NCBI GenBank assembly: GCA_030407085.1
Contig: CM059586.1
Location: 104,917,501-104,981,500 of the forward strand
Direction: 5' to 3'
DNA length: 64,000 bases
Origin: Trichopria drosophilae
Taxonomy: Eukaryota; Arthropoda; Insecta; Hymenoptera; Diapriidae
Translations under genes and position numbers: made by a program
The notes under the pieces: generated by a model
Told to the model about the DNA's origin: nothing
What the model saw: only the letters and a program-made list of their open reading frames with translations
Databases searched by the model: none
Shown here: positions 11,801-23,212 of the stretch, one piece after another
Layout of the letters: each line of letters opens with the position of its first letter
How positions within the stretch are numbered: the stretch's first letter is position 1

Positions 11801-14800
11801 ATTATTTAAACAATTCCACAGGCCGTACGCATTTTTGTTAATTTTTTTCACTTTGTGTAATCGACTACTAATGTTGTAGGGATCATGTAAATAGAATTAC
11901 AGAGGTGGACATGTCCCCGTTTTCCCAGCAGCAGATATTGTTTATAGATTATTTAAACAATTCCACAGGCCGTACGCATTTTTGTTAATTTTTTTCACTT
12001 TGTGTAATCGATTTCTAATGTCGTATAGGACGTATAAAAAGAATTACAGTCTTGGACATATCTCCGATTTCGTAGCAGCAGATATTCTTTATAGATTATT
12101 TAAACAATTCTACAGGCCGTACGCATTTTTGTCAATTTTGTTCACTTTGTGTAATCGATTTCTAATGTCGTATAGGACGTATAAAAAGAATTACAGACTT
12201 GGACATATCTCCGTTTTCCCAGCAGCAGATATTGTTTATAGATTATTTAAACAATTCCACAGGCCGCACGCATTTTTGTTAATTTTTTTCACTTTGTGTA
12301 ATCGATTTCTAATGTCGTATAGGACGTATAAAAAGAATTACAGACGTGGACATATCTCTGTTTTCCAAGCAGCAGATATTGTTTATAGATTATTTAAACA
12401 ATTCTACAGGCCGTACGCATTTTTGTTAATTTTTTTCACTTTGTGTAATCGATTTCTAATGTCGTATAGGACGTATAAAAAGAATTACAGACGTGGACAT
12501 ATCTCCGTTTTCCCAGCAGCAGCAGATATTGTTTATAGATTATTTAAACAATTCTACAGGCCGTACGCATTTTTGTTAAATTTTTTCACTTTGTGTAATC
12601 GACTACTAATGTTGTAGGGATCATGTAAATAGAATTACAGAGGTGGACATGTCCCCGTTTTCCCAGCAGCAGATATTGTTTATAGATTATTTAATCAATT
12701 CCACAGGCCGCACGCATTTTTGTTAATTTTTTTCACTTTGTGTAATCGATTTCTAATGTCGTATAGGACATATAATAAGAATTACAGACGTGGACATATC
12801 TCCGTTTTCCTAGCAGCAGATATTGTTTATAGATTATTTAAACAATTCCACAGGCCGTACGCATTTTTGTTAATTTTTTTCACATTGTGTAATCGACTAC
12901 TAATGTTGTAGGGATCATGTAAATAGAATTACAGAGGTGGACATGTCCTCGTTTTCCCAGCAGCAGATATTGTTTATAGATTATTTAAACAATTCCACAG
13001 GCCGTACGCATTTTTGTTAATTTTTTTCACTTTGTGTAATCGATTTCTAATGTCGTATAGGACGTATAAAAAGAATTACAGACTTGGACATATCTCCGTT
13101 TTCCTAGCAGCAGATATTGTTTATAGATTATTTAAACAATTCCACAGGCCGTACGCATTTTTGTTAATTTTTTTCACTTTGTGTAATCGACTACTAATGT
13201 TGTAGGGATCATGTAAATAGAATTACAGAGGTGGACATGTCCCCGTTTTCCCAGCAGCAGATATTGTTTATAGATTATTTAAACAATTCCACAGGCCGTA
13301 CGCATTTTTGTTAATTTTTTTCACTTTGTGTAATCGATTTCTAATGTCTTATAGGTCGTATAAAAAGAATTACAGACTTGGACATATCTCCGTTTTCCTA
13401 GCAGCAGATATTGTTTATAGATTATTTAAACAATTCCACAGGCCGTACGCATTTTTGTTAATTTTTTTCACTTTGTGTAATCGACTACTAATGTTGTAGG
13501 GATCATGTAAATAGAATTACAGAGGTGGACATGTCCCCGTTTTCCCAGCAGCAGATATTGTTTATAGATTATTTAAACAATTCCACAGGCCGTACGCATT
13601 TTTGTTAATTTTTTTCACTTTTTGTAGTCACTTCCTAATGCGGTATATACCGTCTTAACCTACTTACAGATTTGGCGATATCTCCGTTTTCCCAGCAGCA
13701 GATATTGTTTATAGATTATTTAAACAATTCCACAGGCCGTACGCATTTTTGTTAATTTTTTTCACTTTGTGTAATCGACTACTAATGTTGTAGGGATCAT
13801 GTAAATAGAATTACAGAGGTGGACATGTTCCCGTTTTCCAAGCAGCAGATATTGTTTATAGATTATTTAAACAATACCACAGGCCGCACGCATTTTTGTT
13901 AATTTTTTTTACTTTGTGTAATCGATTTCTAATGTCGTATAGGACGTATAAAAAGAATTACAGACTTGGACATATCTCCGTTTTCCTAGCAGCAGATATT
14001 GTTTATAGATTATTTAAACAATTCCACAGGCCGTACGCATTTTTGTTAATTTTTTTCACTTTGTGTAATCGATTTCTAATGTCGTATAGGACGTATAAAA
14101 AGAATTACAGACTTGGACATATCTCCGTTTTCCTAGCAGCAGATATTGTTTATAGATTATTTAAACAATTCCACAGGCCGTACGCATTTTTGTTAATTTT
14201 TTTCACTTCGTGTAATCGATTTCTAATGTCGTATAGGACGTATAAAAAGAATTACAGACTTGGACATATCTCCGTTTTCCTAGCAGCAGATATTGTTTAT
14301 AGATTATTTAAACAATTCCACAGGCCGTACGCATTTTTGTTAATTTTTTTCACTTTGTGTAATCGATTTCTAATGTCGTATAGGACGTATAAAAAGAATT
14401 ACAGACTTGGACATATCTCCGTTTTCCTAGCAGCAGATATTGTTTATAGATTATTTAAACAATTCCACAGGCCGTACGCATTTTTGTTAATTTTTTTCAC
14501 TTTGTGTAATCGATTTCTAATGTCGTATAGGACGTATAAAAAGAATTACAGACTTGGACATATCTCCGTTTTCCTAGCAGCAGATATTGTTTATAGATTA
14601 TGTAAACAATTCCACAGGCCGTACGCCTTTTTGTTAATTTTTGTCACTTTGTGTAATCGATTTCTAATGTCGTATAGGACATATAATAAGAATTACAGAC
14701 GTGGACATATCTCCGTTTTCCCAGCAGCAGATATTGTTTATAGATTATTTAAACAATTCTACAGGCCGTACGCATTTTTGTTAATTTTTTTCACTTTGTG

Positions 14801-17800
14801 TAATCGACTACTAATGTTGTAGGGATCATGTAAATAGAATTACAGAGGTGGACATGTCCCCGTTTTGCCAGCAGCACATCTTGTTTAAAAATTGTTTAAA
14901 CAATTCCCTGGTTTATATGAATTTTTCCTAACTTTTTTATTATTATTCGATTGTTAGTGTTGTATAGACGATATGGTAAAAATTGTGGACCGATAGTTAT
15001 CACCGATCCTCATATAATTACGATATACTTTGGATCAATGAGAACCACTGCTCCGCCGAATCTGCTGCTGGGAATCTGCTGCTAGCTTCAGCGTCATTTA
15101 ATTAAATAAACTATTTAAACTTCGGTACTCAATTTTCTAATGTATTGTCTACGAAATGATTCTCAAGAATAAAAAAAATGGTTATTAAATAAATTGTAAA
15201 ATCGAAAAACAAATTGTAAAATCGAAATTGTTTGTTCAATAGAGTAAATTGTGCACCTGTTTCTAAATTTACTAATGATATCCCTGCGGAATTCTTGTCA
15301 TCTTATAAATACAGACGACGAACAATTAAATCCCTTCCTTTAAATATCAATACTGGGTGAATGCGCATTGTTACCAATGCCGATCATTCCTCTGATTGAC
15401 CCGTGGCTAATAAATTTAAGATTAATTTTGTCGCAGGACTAAGCTGATGTTAACGGAAAGCCACTATTACATCTGGAATTATACAATCCGCTAAAAATGT
15501 TGATGATCATTGATTGTTATCTTTGCTGGACCGAGCACACTTCGCATATTTCTCGGTTACAAGTTACAAGGACTGATTGTATATATGTTTAGCTATATGT
15601 ACTAACTGTGCTTTTCAACTAAATGTCTCAACAGCCTGTCCAAACTTTTGGGATTGCTGATTGTTGACTCCTAGCATCAGACAGTTTAGGACAGAATAGA
15701 TATAGAACCTACTCTAATCATGATGACCGTAGAATACTCCACGTTTATATTTATTTTTGCGCGGAATCTTTTCACTGCCATAGGATTGAAATCCACCTGC
15801 TTTTCTAACGACAGGAATTTTAAGATGTACGAGGAAAGTTTTATCATACAATCTCACTAGTATTGGTGTAGGTGTGAGCATTGAGTGTTGCACTATTGAA
15901 AACTATTCGGTAAACTACTTGATGTCGAACTATGAACATCTAGTCGACGGTTTGTTATGATGATGCTGCTCGTTTTCGAAGTACACTGACGTATTGTTTT
16001 TCCTTCACGATTAACTATATAGCAGCCTTGGAGTGTTTTTAGATTTTCTTTTCCCTTTTTATATTATTTTTTTTGTTTCTTGATATTTCCTTTTTAAGAT
16101 TCTTTGATTGATTTCTTCTCTTTGCTTATAACTTTTTGGTTTTGAATTCTACTATTACTATATTTCCTCTTCATTAATATTCCTTTTCAGTGGTCGTTGA
16201 AATATATTCAATATTATTCTTTGTAATATTTTTTCGTAGTATTTCTTAGTAATATATCATTCTATTGTACGTTTTACTGTATGAAATGATTAACTTTTCG
16301 AAACGCGGTAGACTCACACCTATACATCTCATACAGCACTAACGCTGCTCCGTGAGTGAAGATATATTTGGTAGCCGTGTTTATAAGATGTAGTATCGAT
16401 ATTTTGGTAGATGATGATTTACCTAACTATTGATTGGTCGATGATGTCGTTATTGACCGATGAATGATCGATGAGACCAAGAGAGGATCATTGAACAATT
16501 CCTTACACAAGAAAATCCTATACACTTTTATCGTTATATACAACGAGTAATATAAGTTAGTAGTGGGATCCCAGTGTGTAACGCGATGACATCATGTAGG
16601 CAATTTGTTGTCCTACTGTTAGCGAGCAGTTTGAATGTGTTTGAGCAGTTCTTACGCATGCAATATTGAAATTTGTTCGGATTTTTCAATTCAAGTAGGT
16701 ATTCTTCAATGTTTTAGGCATTAGGTTCCTTCGGTTATTAGGCATATGATGATATGAGGTCGTTGTTCTTGATTTGACAGAATGCAAGTCCGGTAACAGA
16801 ATTTAGGATATAAATAGGAATATATTTATGCATGTGTTTCTAGAATTATATTGATATAATGTAATTTTGTGAAAAATCACTTTAAATTTCTTGACCGCTT
16901 TCTTGAAATTAATAAATTATTATTTTAAATTTATTCTTGGATAATTACCGTCCTTCGACTTAATAGCAGAATGGAATGGTAATTAAAATACGTTGATTTA
17001 CGTTTGGGCCACTAATATGGGCCCTCTTCAGAACAAAATATATTCTAAAAAAATTTTTTACAAATATTAAGAATTGTACAAACTTGTGAGAAATATATTA
17101 ACTAGAGATATCATGAAACTCTCACCATAATTAAAAGTGTAAAATCATAATTTCATTAGTTTGGATTAAAATTTCTGTTTATACAATAATCCATCAGAAC
17201 ATGGATGAAGTAGCCGAGTCATCTGTAAAAAAATCTTTTTCAATAATAAGGAATATAATTTGAGGTTATACAATGTTTCAATTTATAGGTTAGAATCTCG
17301 GTTTATGAAAAAGTTATTTTTGACCAGGAATTATTAGATGAAAAACAAGAAATTAAAATTTTTTAAGAAGAAACCAAATTCATTGTAAATAAAATAATAT
17401 AAAAAATTTCAAAATTACTGTTGAAATCTATAATGAGCTCGAACCACTTATTACTACCATGTGCTTCTGATGTTGACTGTTGAATTCGAAAATTGCAATA
17501 CCCCTAATCAGTGTTTAATTGTAACCATTAACGTTAAGCACTTTTTTAACCAAGTTTAGATTCTTTTTCCTGAACCTAATCTCCGCTAATTTGGTTGCCC
17601 TATCAATTAATCCATAAATTACGCTGACTTTGTAATTTAACGGATGATTAGAGGAATAATGAAGGTATATTTCTGACCATGTTTTCTTGTGGTACCAATC
17701 TGTATCTAATGAGCAATCATCATTTCTTATTATTAATAAATCCAAAAAAGCGATCTTATTATCCATTTCTTGTTCTATGGTAAACGTGATCTTATTCTCT

Positions 17801-19173
17801 ATCCCATGAATCTTCTTTTGATTGTTGAATTTATCAATGATGTATTCTATTTCGTCTTCTGGAACTGCTGTTAATATGTCATCAATAAATCTTATGAAAA
17901 ATGGAGGTTTGAAGTCCAGTTTTCTAATTAAAACCTTCTCTAGATATTCCATTACTAAATTAGCTATGATTGGTGATAATGGGGATCCCATGGGAACACC
18001 GTAAACTTGTTTATAAAGTTTACCTTGAAATTTGAAGTAAGTAGAGTTCAGTATTAATTTTAAACCTTTTGCAAATTCTTCTTTTGTTAATGATGTGTAG
18101 TTACAAATCTTGTGCAATTCTTTGTTTACTATGTATTCGACACATGGTATCCAAATATTAGTGAATAACGATACCACATCTACAGAAATTAATCTGTAGA
18201 AAGGTGAAATTATATTGATAATTTACATTGAAGTAGTTTTGTAATAAATTTCTTAACCTAGGTTTCTACAATCGGTTTTGAAGATCATTGATGATATCGT
18301 TTTGAAAAGTAGCATAGTGGTTTAGCACGATATGTACATAAGATTGAGGATATACATTTCGAAAGTTTTGCGGCGAAGAACTGGACTTTTGACAATCTTG
18401 CCGCGAAGAACCAGTCATTTCAAGATTTTATATAGCGATTTATTATATCGTAGAAATTACAAGCAAGTGATTTGTACTGTTTTAATTTAAAACCAAAAAA
18501 GTATATAATTTTCTATTAATATACTTTGAGTCGCATCACTTACAAGTAGTTATCGACAATGTCGAAATGTTGATCTTTTCTTACGGACATCTAGTGAAAG
18601 ATGATGTTCGTCAGAACAACAACTTACTTTGAAATTGACACATTTTACATGTCTTATTGTCCTATAGAGCGCAGCTGTAGGACAGGCAGCTTATGAAATC
18701 AACTGGTTTGATTTGACTCCATCTGCTGCGAAATCTCTGATTATCGTAATGGTCAGATCCAAAATTCCGCTGGAAATATCAGTTGGAAAATTTATCAGTT
18801 TTTCTTTAGTACTTTTCGCTAAAGTAAGTATTAAATATTTGTTTCCGCATATGAATAGCATAAAATTACCCTTTTTAAAGTGTATTAAAAAAAGAGAGAT
18901 CAAATTTTATATTAGATTTATTGTATAGTTATTTAATAAACCATATCCAGTTAAATATTATTAAATTGTGAATTTACATTAAATAAAAAATCGCTGTATC
19001 TTGTGAGACCATAAAAATTTAGTACGAAAAAACAATTTTATCGACGACGTAGAATCGATGTCATTAACAATATTTATAAAAATGTATATAACAACAACAT
19101 AATTATCTTACAGGTACTGAAGACATCTATGGGATATATATCAGTTTTAATAGCAACGAAGAATAAAATATGA
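5869..19173 (+). CDS. Odorant receptor OR-A, seven exons, intact, 422 aa
   Basis: Insect odorant receptor (7tm_6 family), expected to form an odour-gated cation channel with Orco in antennal neurons. Exons: 5869-5962, 6025-6291, 6502-6976, 7297-7396, 7454-7570, 18668-18823, 19114-19173. Every junction is GT-AG, the phases match (1,1,2,0,0,0) and the sum is exactly 423 codons with the stop. Landmarks: 'QVIGMWPDP' in exon 2, 'AYFPFDVSQSP' in exon 3, 'NTFNMMFLAQ' in exon 4, 'YCYVAEKL' in exon 5, 'AAYEINWFDL' in exon 6 and the terminal 'VLKTSMGYIS' exon. The start is the ATG opening exon 1, with a 62 nt first intron. Intron 5 is 11,097 bp and full of TEs, yet no coding base is lost. The C-terminus 'IATKNKI' differs from the usual 'xxIKDR' of OR-B and OR-C. 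AATAAA at 19301. Ligand unknown. Confidence 0.9.
7700..8640. repeat. Degenerate ~150 bp tandem repeat, copy 2, in OR-A intron 5
   Basis: The phrases 'gaatctgcaatagaaaaat', 'aggcctaaaaatgg', 'ataacctcaaaaa' and 'ttatttctata' recur several times with drift. They match the array near the window start (30-560). Intronic and non-coding. Confidence 0.55.
9129..9137. repeat. 9 bp direct repeat (TSD), left
   Basis: TTAATTAAA sits immediately outside the left inverted end 'atgacgctgaag' and is repeated exactly at 15098-15106. Caveat: eight of the nine bases form the palindrome TTAATTAA. Confidence 0.6.
9300..10348 (-). repeat. Left satellite arm, ~7 units of ~147 bp
   Basis: Units run in the reverse orientation to the right arm. 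Each contains 'cacaaagtgaaaaaaattaa', 'aaaatgcgtacggcctgt', 'tttaaataatctataaac' and 'tctgctgctgggaaaacgg'. One unit carries an extra CTG near 9920. The last unit, around 10270-10348, is strongly diverged. Confidence 0.85.
10349..10396. other. Centre of the Foldback-like element
   Basis: About 50 bp of non-repeat sequence separating the opposing arrays, including the palindromic run 'cacgtgtacgtacgtatgtg'. It would be the loop if the arms paired in RNA or single-stranded DNA. Confidence 0.6.
10397..14890 (+). repeat. Right satellite arm, ~30 units of ~147 bp, higher-order structure
   Basis: Two unit subtypes are visible. Type 1 contains 'atcgatttctaatgtcgtat', type 2 'atcgactactaatgttgtag'; many blocks alternate with a 294 bp period. 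A larger block of 1,326 bp (nine units plus one 3 bp CAG insertion) occurs twice in succession, 10656-11981 and 11982-13307. Five type-1 units run in a row at about 13,900-14,640. One diverged unit sits at about 13,617-13,680. Because 147 is divisible by three, long open frames appear in the array; they are not taken as genes. Confidence 0.85.
15098..15106. repeat. 9 bp direct repeat (TSD), right
   Basis: TTAATTAAA directly after the right end '...cttcagcgtcat', matching 9129-9137. Confidence 0.6.
15107..16980. other. Intronic sequence, no element recognised
   Basis: Part of OR-A intron 5 between the Foldback-like element and the Penelope-like fragment. AT-rich with pyrimidine-rich patches (about 16,030-16,200). 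No ORF or clear repeat is supported. Confidence 0.4.
16989..17031 (-). ncRNA. Hammerhead-ribozyme-like motif of the Penelope-like element
   Basis: On the minus strand the order is CTGAAGA, stem GGGCC, a 9 nt loop, stem GGCCC, AAACG, a short ACGT/ACGT stem and GTA. This has the layout of a minimal type I hammerhead: CTGATGA core, stem II, GAAAC, short stem III and an NUH cleavage triplet. Two core positions deviate (CTGAAGA for CTGATGA; no G before AAAC), so it may be inactive. Penelope-like elements are known to carry such ribozymes in their terminal repeats, and it lies ~480 bp downstream of the RT frame on the same strand, which supports the call. Confidence 0.45.
17515..18240 (-). pseudogene. 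Penelope-like element reverse transcriptase fragment
   Basis: A 220 aa open stretch (17515-18177), extended upstream in frame to about 18240 ('ISVD' before 'VVSLFTN'). Landmarks are 'VYGVPMGSPLSPIIANL' (RT motif 4/B), 'FIRFIDDILTAVP' (the catalytic motif, FIDD instead of YVDD) and 'SNHPLNYKVSVIYGLIDRA' after the palm. This order is typical of Penelope-like retroelements. The N-terminal part is absent, and no GIY-YIG endonuclease follows the RT before the hammerhead-like motif, so the copy is truncated and internally deleted. It lies antisense in OR-A intron 5. Confidence 0.8.
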
Positions 19174-21107
19174 TGATTCGAAGACTATGGCAATTAAAGA
19201 CTGTGAATATTGTGAATCTTTAGTCGCAAAATTTTTGTTACAGTTTGATTAAATGATTCTGTGGTACATAAGAAGATCTTATTAATATCTATTTACCAAT
19301 AATAAATGTTGTTTTAGAGAAATACAAATAACTTTTTTGTAACGACTTCAGGCGGATTTATCAAGAGCAACTCCAATTGAATCAGGCACTAAATGTTATA
19401 TTTAGGCTCAATATTATAGACCTTAATTTTCTTAATTTAGTCAAATTTCCATCAATTTACGCAAATATGTAGTTACATTGCAACAACTGTTGAGCGATTT
19501 AGCAAAAGTACAAGTTACTAGTCGGGTATGATGTATTCAGATACGCAATTTTTTATATACGCATTTTACCACTTGCGAGAACGACACTGCACAAAATTCG
19601 ACGAAACCCGTATGCGCCACCAAACGGTGAGCGTTCGATTTATCGGCTTTTCCAATGTCTGCTACATCCTCACTAGGACATTATACAAATATTGCAAAAT
19701 TCAAAATTCTCATACTTGCTGTATCATTTAATAAGTTCCAAAAGGGTTCCAATCTCACTTTTAGAATAATAGGGAAAAATCTTGCATTCAAAAATCATGC
19801 ACTGTTGCCCAATTACGTAAAAAATAAGAAAATAAACATGAAAAATAGTTCTACAAGGATTCAGATGCGTCGCATTATGAGGATTTTCGGAATTTTATAT
19901 CATTATAATCTCTTTATGAACTAAAGCTTAGAAAATGCTCTGAAAGTGAAGCGATTTCCTTTAGAGACTTGAATATTTCATTTTACGACCTTACAAGAAG
20001 AAAAAGATTACTGTAAATTTTATCGTATAAGAGACTTTTTTAGATTTATAGTAACTTTTAGTAAACTTGACTAAAACCCTTTTAATTTCTTACCACCAAT
20101 ATTAATATAAATATTTTACAAAATAGTATAACAAATCGCATTTTCACGTGACGATTTAGTAAAAAAACTGCTTGATTTTGTAGAAAAAATACATAACAAT
20201 AAAAATACATAAGAATGAAGAGATATGAAAAAACTGTCATTGGTATTAGTATTAACAAATTAAGTAGTACATTTTCTCTAGAGAATATTGATTTGCATAT
20301 ATTCAAATACAAAATTTTCGCACGGTCGGCACGAAAAAGACTATTTTGCTCCCTGCATTGCGGTAAAACTCGCAATCGTCAGCAACCATTTATTTCTCAG
20401 TTGCACAATGTGCTATTCTTGAACTAAGAAAATCTCATCTTACTGTTAACAAACTTTTCTTTTTTGTAAAATATCTCTTGGTAAAAAATTAACTTTATAA
20501 GAATGAGTTTTAACTATCTGTAGAGTGCAATAATTCAGCTTTTAAAAGCATCTGAAGACATTTTCGACTTTCGCTTATGTATGGACACAGCACAGTACTT
20601 ACTATAGTCAGAATTTACGAATCATTTCTACTTACTGATAGTCATATTTATTGTTGTAATTTTTGTTACATATGCTCAACGTTATTATTTAATATTATTA
20701 CACGCCAGGTACATTTTGTTTTAAAACCAAAATACTATATGCATAAAGATAACGTAAGCATTAAAACTACAAAAATAGTAAGACTATTTTTCGTGAACAT
20801 CCATCAGATATCAATAAAAATATATTCAATACACAATTTAGAATATTTGGCTCAAGATATAAATCACCTGTTTCGACTAAAATGATTTCTGAAAACACAT
20901 TTACATTTTAATATTGGCAACATATTTTACGGCTTGCTGAACAGGTTCTTGAAAACATGGCATAGGAGTTTCTGAACCGTTTTTGATATCGCGAAAATTC
21001 GCAAACAACAATTTTTTTAACTGAACATATTTTCACAAAACATTTATGAATACCTCACTTCAAGGAACTAAAATATTATTCCTGAACAGCAGCTAAAACT
21101 AAGTTCA
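19174..21107. other. Intergenic stretch between OR-A and OR-B
   Basis: Contains the probable OR-A polyadenylation signal AATAAA at 19301-19306. Short open frames near 19,528-19,924 and 20,577-20,885 show no family resemblance or splice support. Nothing else is recognised. Confidence 0.4.
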
Positions 21108-21330
21108 AAGTACCCTCTGGTATCGTGAAACTCAACTATTCCGTAATGGACATTCGTTATAAAGTTTCTTACACGATACTGCCTGCTAATCAATTTTGCA
21201 CAATTTCCCACGTTTTTATAATCGACGAGTATGCGCAATATGCAGAGGATCTGAATAATCGTTTAGTTTTAGTTACATTGTCGAGACATCAGCATCAATC
21301 TAAAAGTATGGGCTCTAAAGGTATACGGTG
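21108..21330 (+). repeat. Dispersed repeat R1, copy 1
   Basis: Sequence from 'aagtaccctctggtatc' to 'gggctctaaaggtatac' is repeated, with roughly three-quarters identity by eye, at 43292-43500. Shared exact words include 'ctgctaatcaattttgcaca', 'cccacgttttta' and 'aatcgtttagtt'. Origin unknown; the copies share no common intact frame. Confidence 0.65.
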
Positions 21331-21719
21331 TCCTCGTCCTAATTTTGTCTTTGAATTTTGAAAACAGTTATTTAATTGTCGTTTCTGTTATCTTCATCGG
21401 AAAATATTCTACACTTTCTTACATTAAGAATAGAGTTTTTGTGGTATTGAAAGTCTATTATATAATATCGTAAATTATTATACTAAATATTTTTGCAATA
21501 TGTTTTTGTATTTTACTTCTTACATCTCATAGAGTGACGTACTTTCTACATATATGATAAAAGTTTCAATTCAAAATCGGAGAAATAACTTAGCCTGAAA
21601 AAGAACTTGACAGTCGCGCCTAATACTTTGATTTTCATTTATTTCCAATTTGCGTATATTCCATTTATTTCTTTAAAAATAAATTTGATGTTTTGAAATA
21701 AATTTTACTTCAGTATATA

Positions 21720-23100
21720 ATAGTGCATTACACTACGAATGAAGGAAGTAAGACGATTTCGGCACGAGTGTAACAACAGACATTTTTCGCGCTCTGATTC
21801 CAGTGTACGAAATTGAATTTCGGATAAGTAGTTAAAAAAAAATATTTTTCTCTCGCTTCACTCGTACCCAAATCATCTAGTTTTATCGCTATTATTAATA
21901 AAATATCCATTTGATTAAAGATTCACCGTGTACTTTAAAAAGAAGCAAATAATAATAGATTAAAAAGTTATTTTTATTGAATTTCACGAATTATTTTCTT
22001 CTTTTCTTGTTTCCAGAAAATCACTTTTATATTTATTTATAATATTACCTTTTTGGCACAATACTGCATAAAATTAATTATTTATTGTAGCATATTAAAT
22101 AAGTGAAAAACGATCGGTTGAAGTCGACAAATTTGACGTTTTACTTGAGTATATAATATCACATTAAAATACAAGTGCGTGAAGTAGACGATTTCCGCAC
22201 GAGTCTAACAAGAGACTTTTTCGCGTTGTGATGCGAGTGAGCGAAATAGAATTTCACGCGCAGTTACAAAAAAATTCTCCACGGAATTTAAAGTATACAA
22301 AGTAATGTACTCCAAGGGATTAAAATATCTAAAAAAGATTAAACTACTCCTTATTAGACTGAACAAGTTCCTCCAAACATTTTAGAGCGAGAGAATATAA
22401 AATTATAATCGCGTTTATTGCGTTACTAGTTATTTCAGATAATCGATGTCTTCGATTGTGAGAATGCCGGAATAACTGAATATGTCGGAGACACTCGAGA
22501 TTATTCTGAACTTTTTTCCTTTTTACTTTATGAAATGCCTTGATCTCTAAAATGTAAGAAATGTTAAATTCGCAGAGTAAACAAATGAACCACTGCAGTG
22601 AATTTAGTGAATGTTTACTGTTAAAAAGAAATAAGAATTTTCGAAACTAATTTAAGCGCCACTACATGAAGAATAAATATAAAAAATAAAGAATCGGTTT
22701 AATAAATTAAGAAGTACAGTTGTAGAATTAAATGAATGCCGAGATATCGGATGAAAGAAATGCTATTAAGAAATATTTCTTTTTTGTTTAAATTTATATA
22801 ATGTAAAAAATTGGTGTCTATTAACCTTGGAGACTTTTACTAAAACGCAAATTTTCCATTATGAGACAAGTGCGCAAATCACCTACTTCGCACACTTGTA
22901 TCGTAATATAGTGTTTTTTCACTTCGCGAGAGAAACTTTTCGCTGAATGACATGAGTGTGCGAAGTACAGTGCCCAAATAGAGCACTTTGTGCAATAAAA
23001 ACAGTATGCGAAATTAAATTTCACCTACGAAGTTGCAAAATAGTACATTACGATACAAGTGCACGAAGTAAACGGTTTTTCGCTGATTGAAGTGTGCAAA
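21720..23100. repeat. Cluster of dispersed 'ATACAAGTGCxxGAAGTA' repeats upstream of OR-B
   Basis: At least four diverged copies occur: about 21,722-21,870, 22,140-22,270, 22,860-23,035 and 23,040-23,100. Each has a core like 'tacgatacaagtgcacgaag', followed by 'ttttcgc' and 'gagtgtgcgaagt' pieces in both orientations. Related pieces lie near 40,457, 45,960-46,160 and 62,940-63,050. They are probably decayed MITE copies. The last one ends about 110 bp before the OR-B start. Confidence 0.55.
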
Positions 23101-23212
23101 ATTTTCTTTTAAACAATTACGTTGTGTCTATTAATATAAACTCAAGATTAATCAAGATAATTTTTCTGATTATTTTTATTTAAAATTTGTAAAATTACAC
23201 TTGACACGAATT

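Larger units (their letters stand above)
9138..15097. mobile_element. Foldback-like element, 5.96 kb, with inverted satellite arms
   Basis: The outer ends are inverted copies. Left, from 9138: 'atgacgctgaagctagcagc', then 'gtatatcgtaattatatgag' and 'taccatatcgtctataca'. The reverse complement appears at 14935-15097, about 170 bp in all, with one small insertion near 15052-15074 on the right. Inside these ends both arms are tandem arrays of a ~147 bp unit in opposite orientation (about 9300-10348 and 10397-14890), meeting at a ~50 bp centre. A 9 bp direct repeat flanks the whole. Long inverted repeats made of tandem subrepeats with 9 bp duplications are the hallmark of Drosophila Foldback (FB) elements, which are related to MULE transposons. 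No transposase is present. Superfamily placement is an inference. Confidence 0.75.

Noticed and set aside
10656..14822. Several 63-308 aa open frames with a 49-residue repeat
   Set aside because: The ~147 bp unit is divisible by three, so any stop-free frame repeats. Frames begin and end with unit subtype, not with gene signals, and the opposite arm shows the same frames on the other strand.
9300..14890. Regularly spaced repeats as a possible CRISPR array
   Set aside because: Units are ~147 bp with no unique spacers, in a eukaryotic intron.
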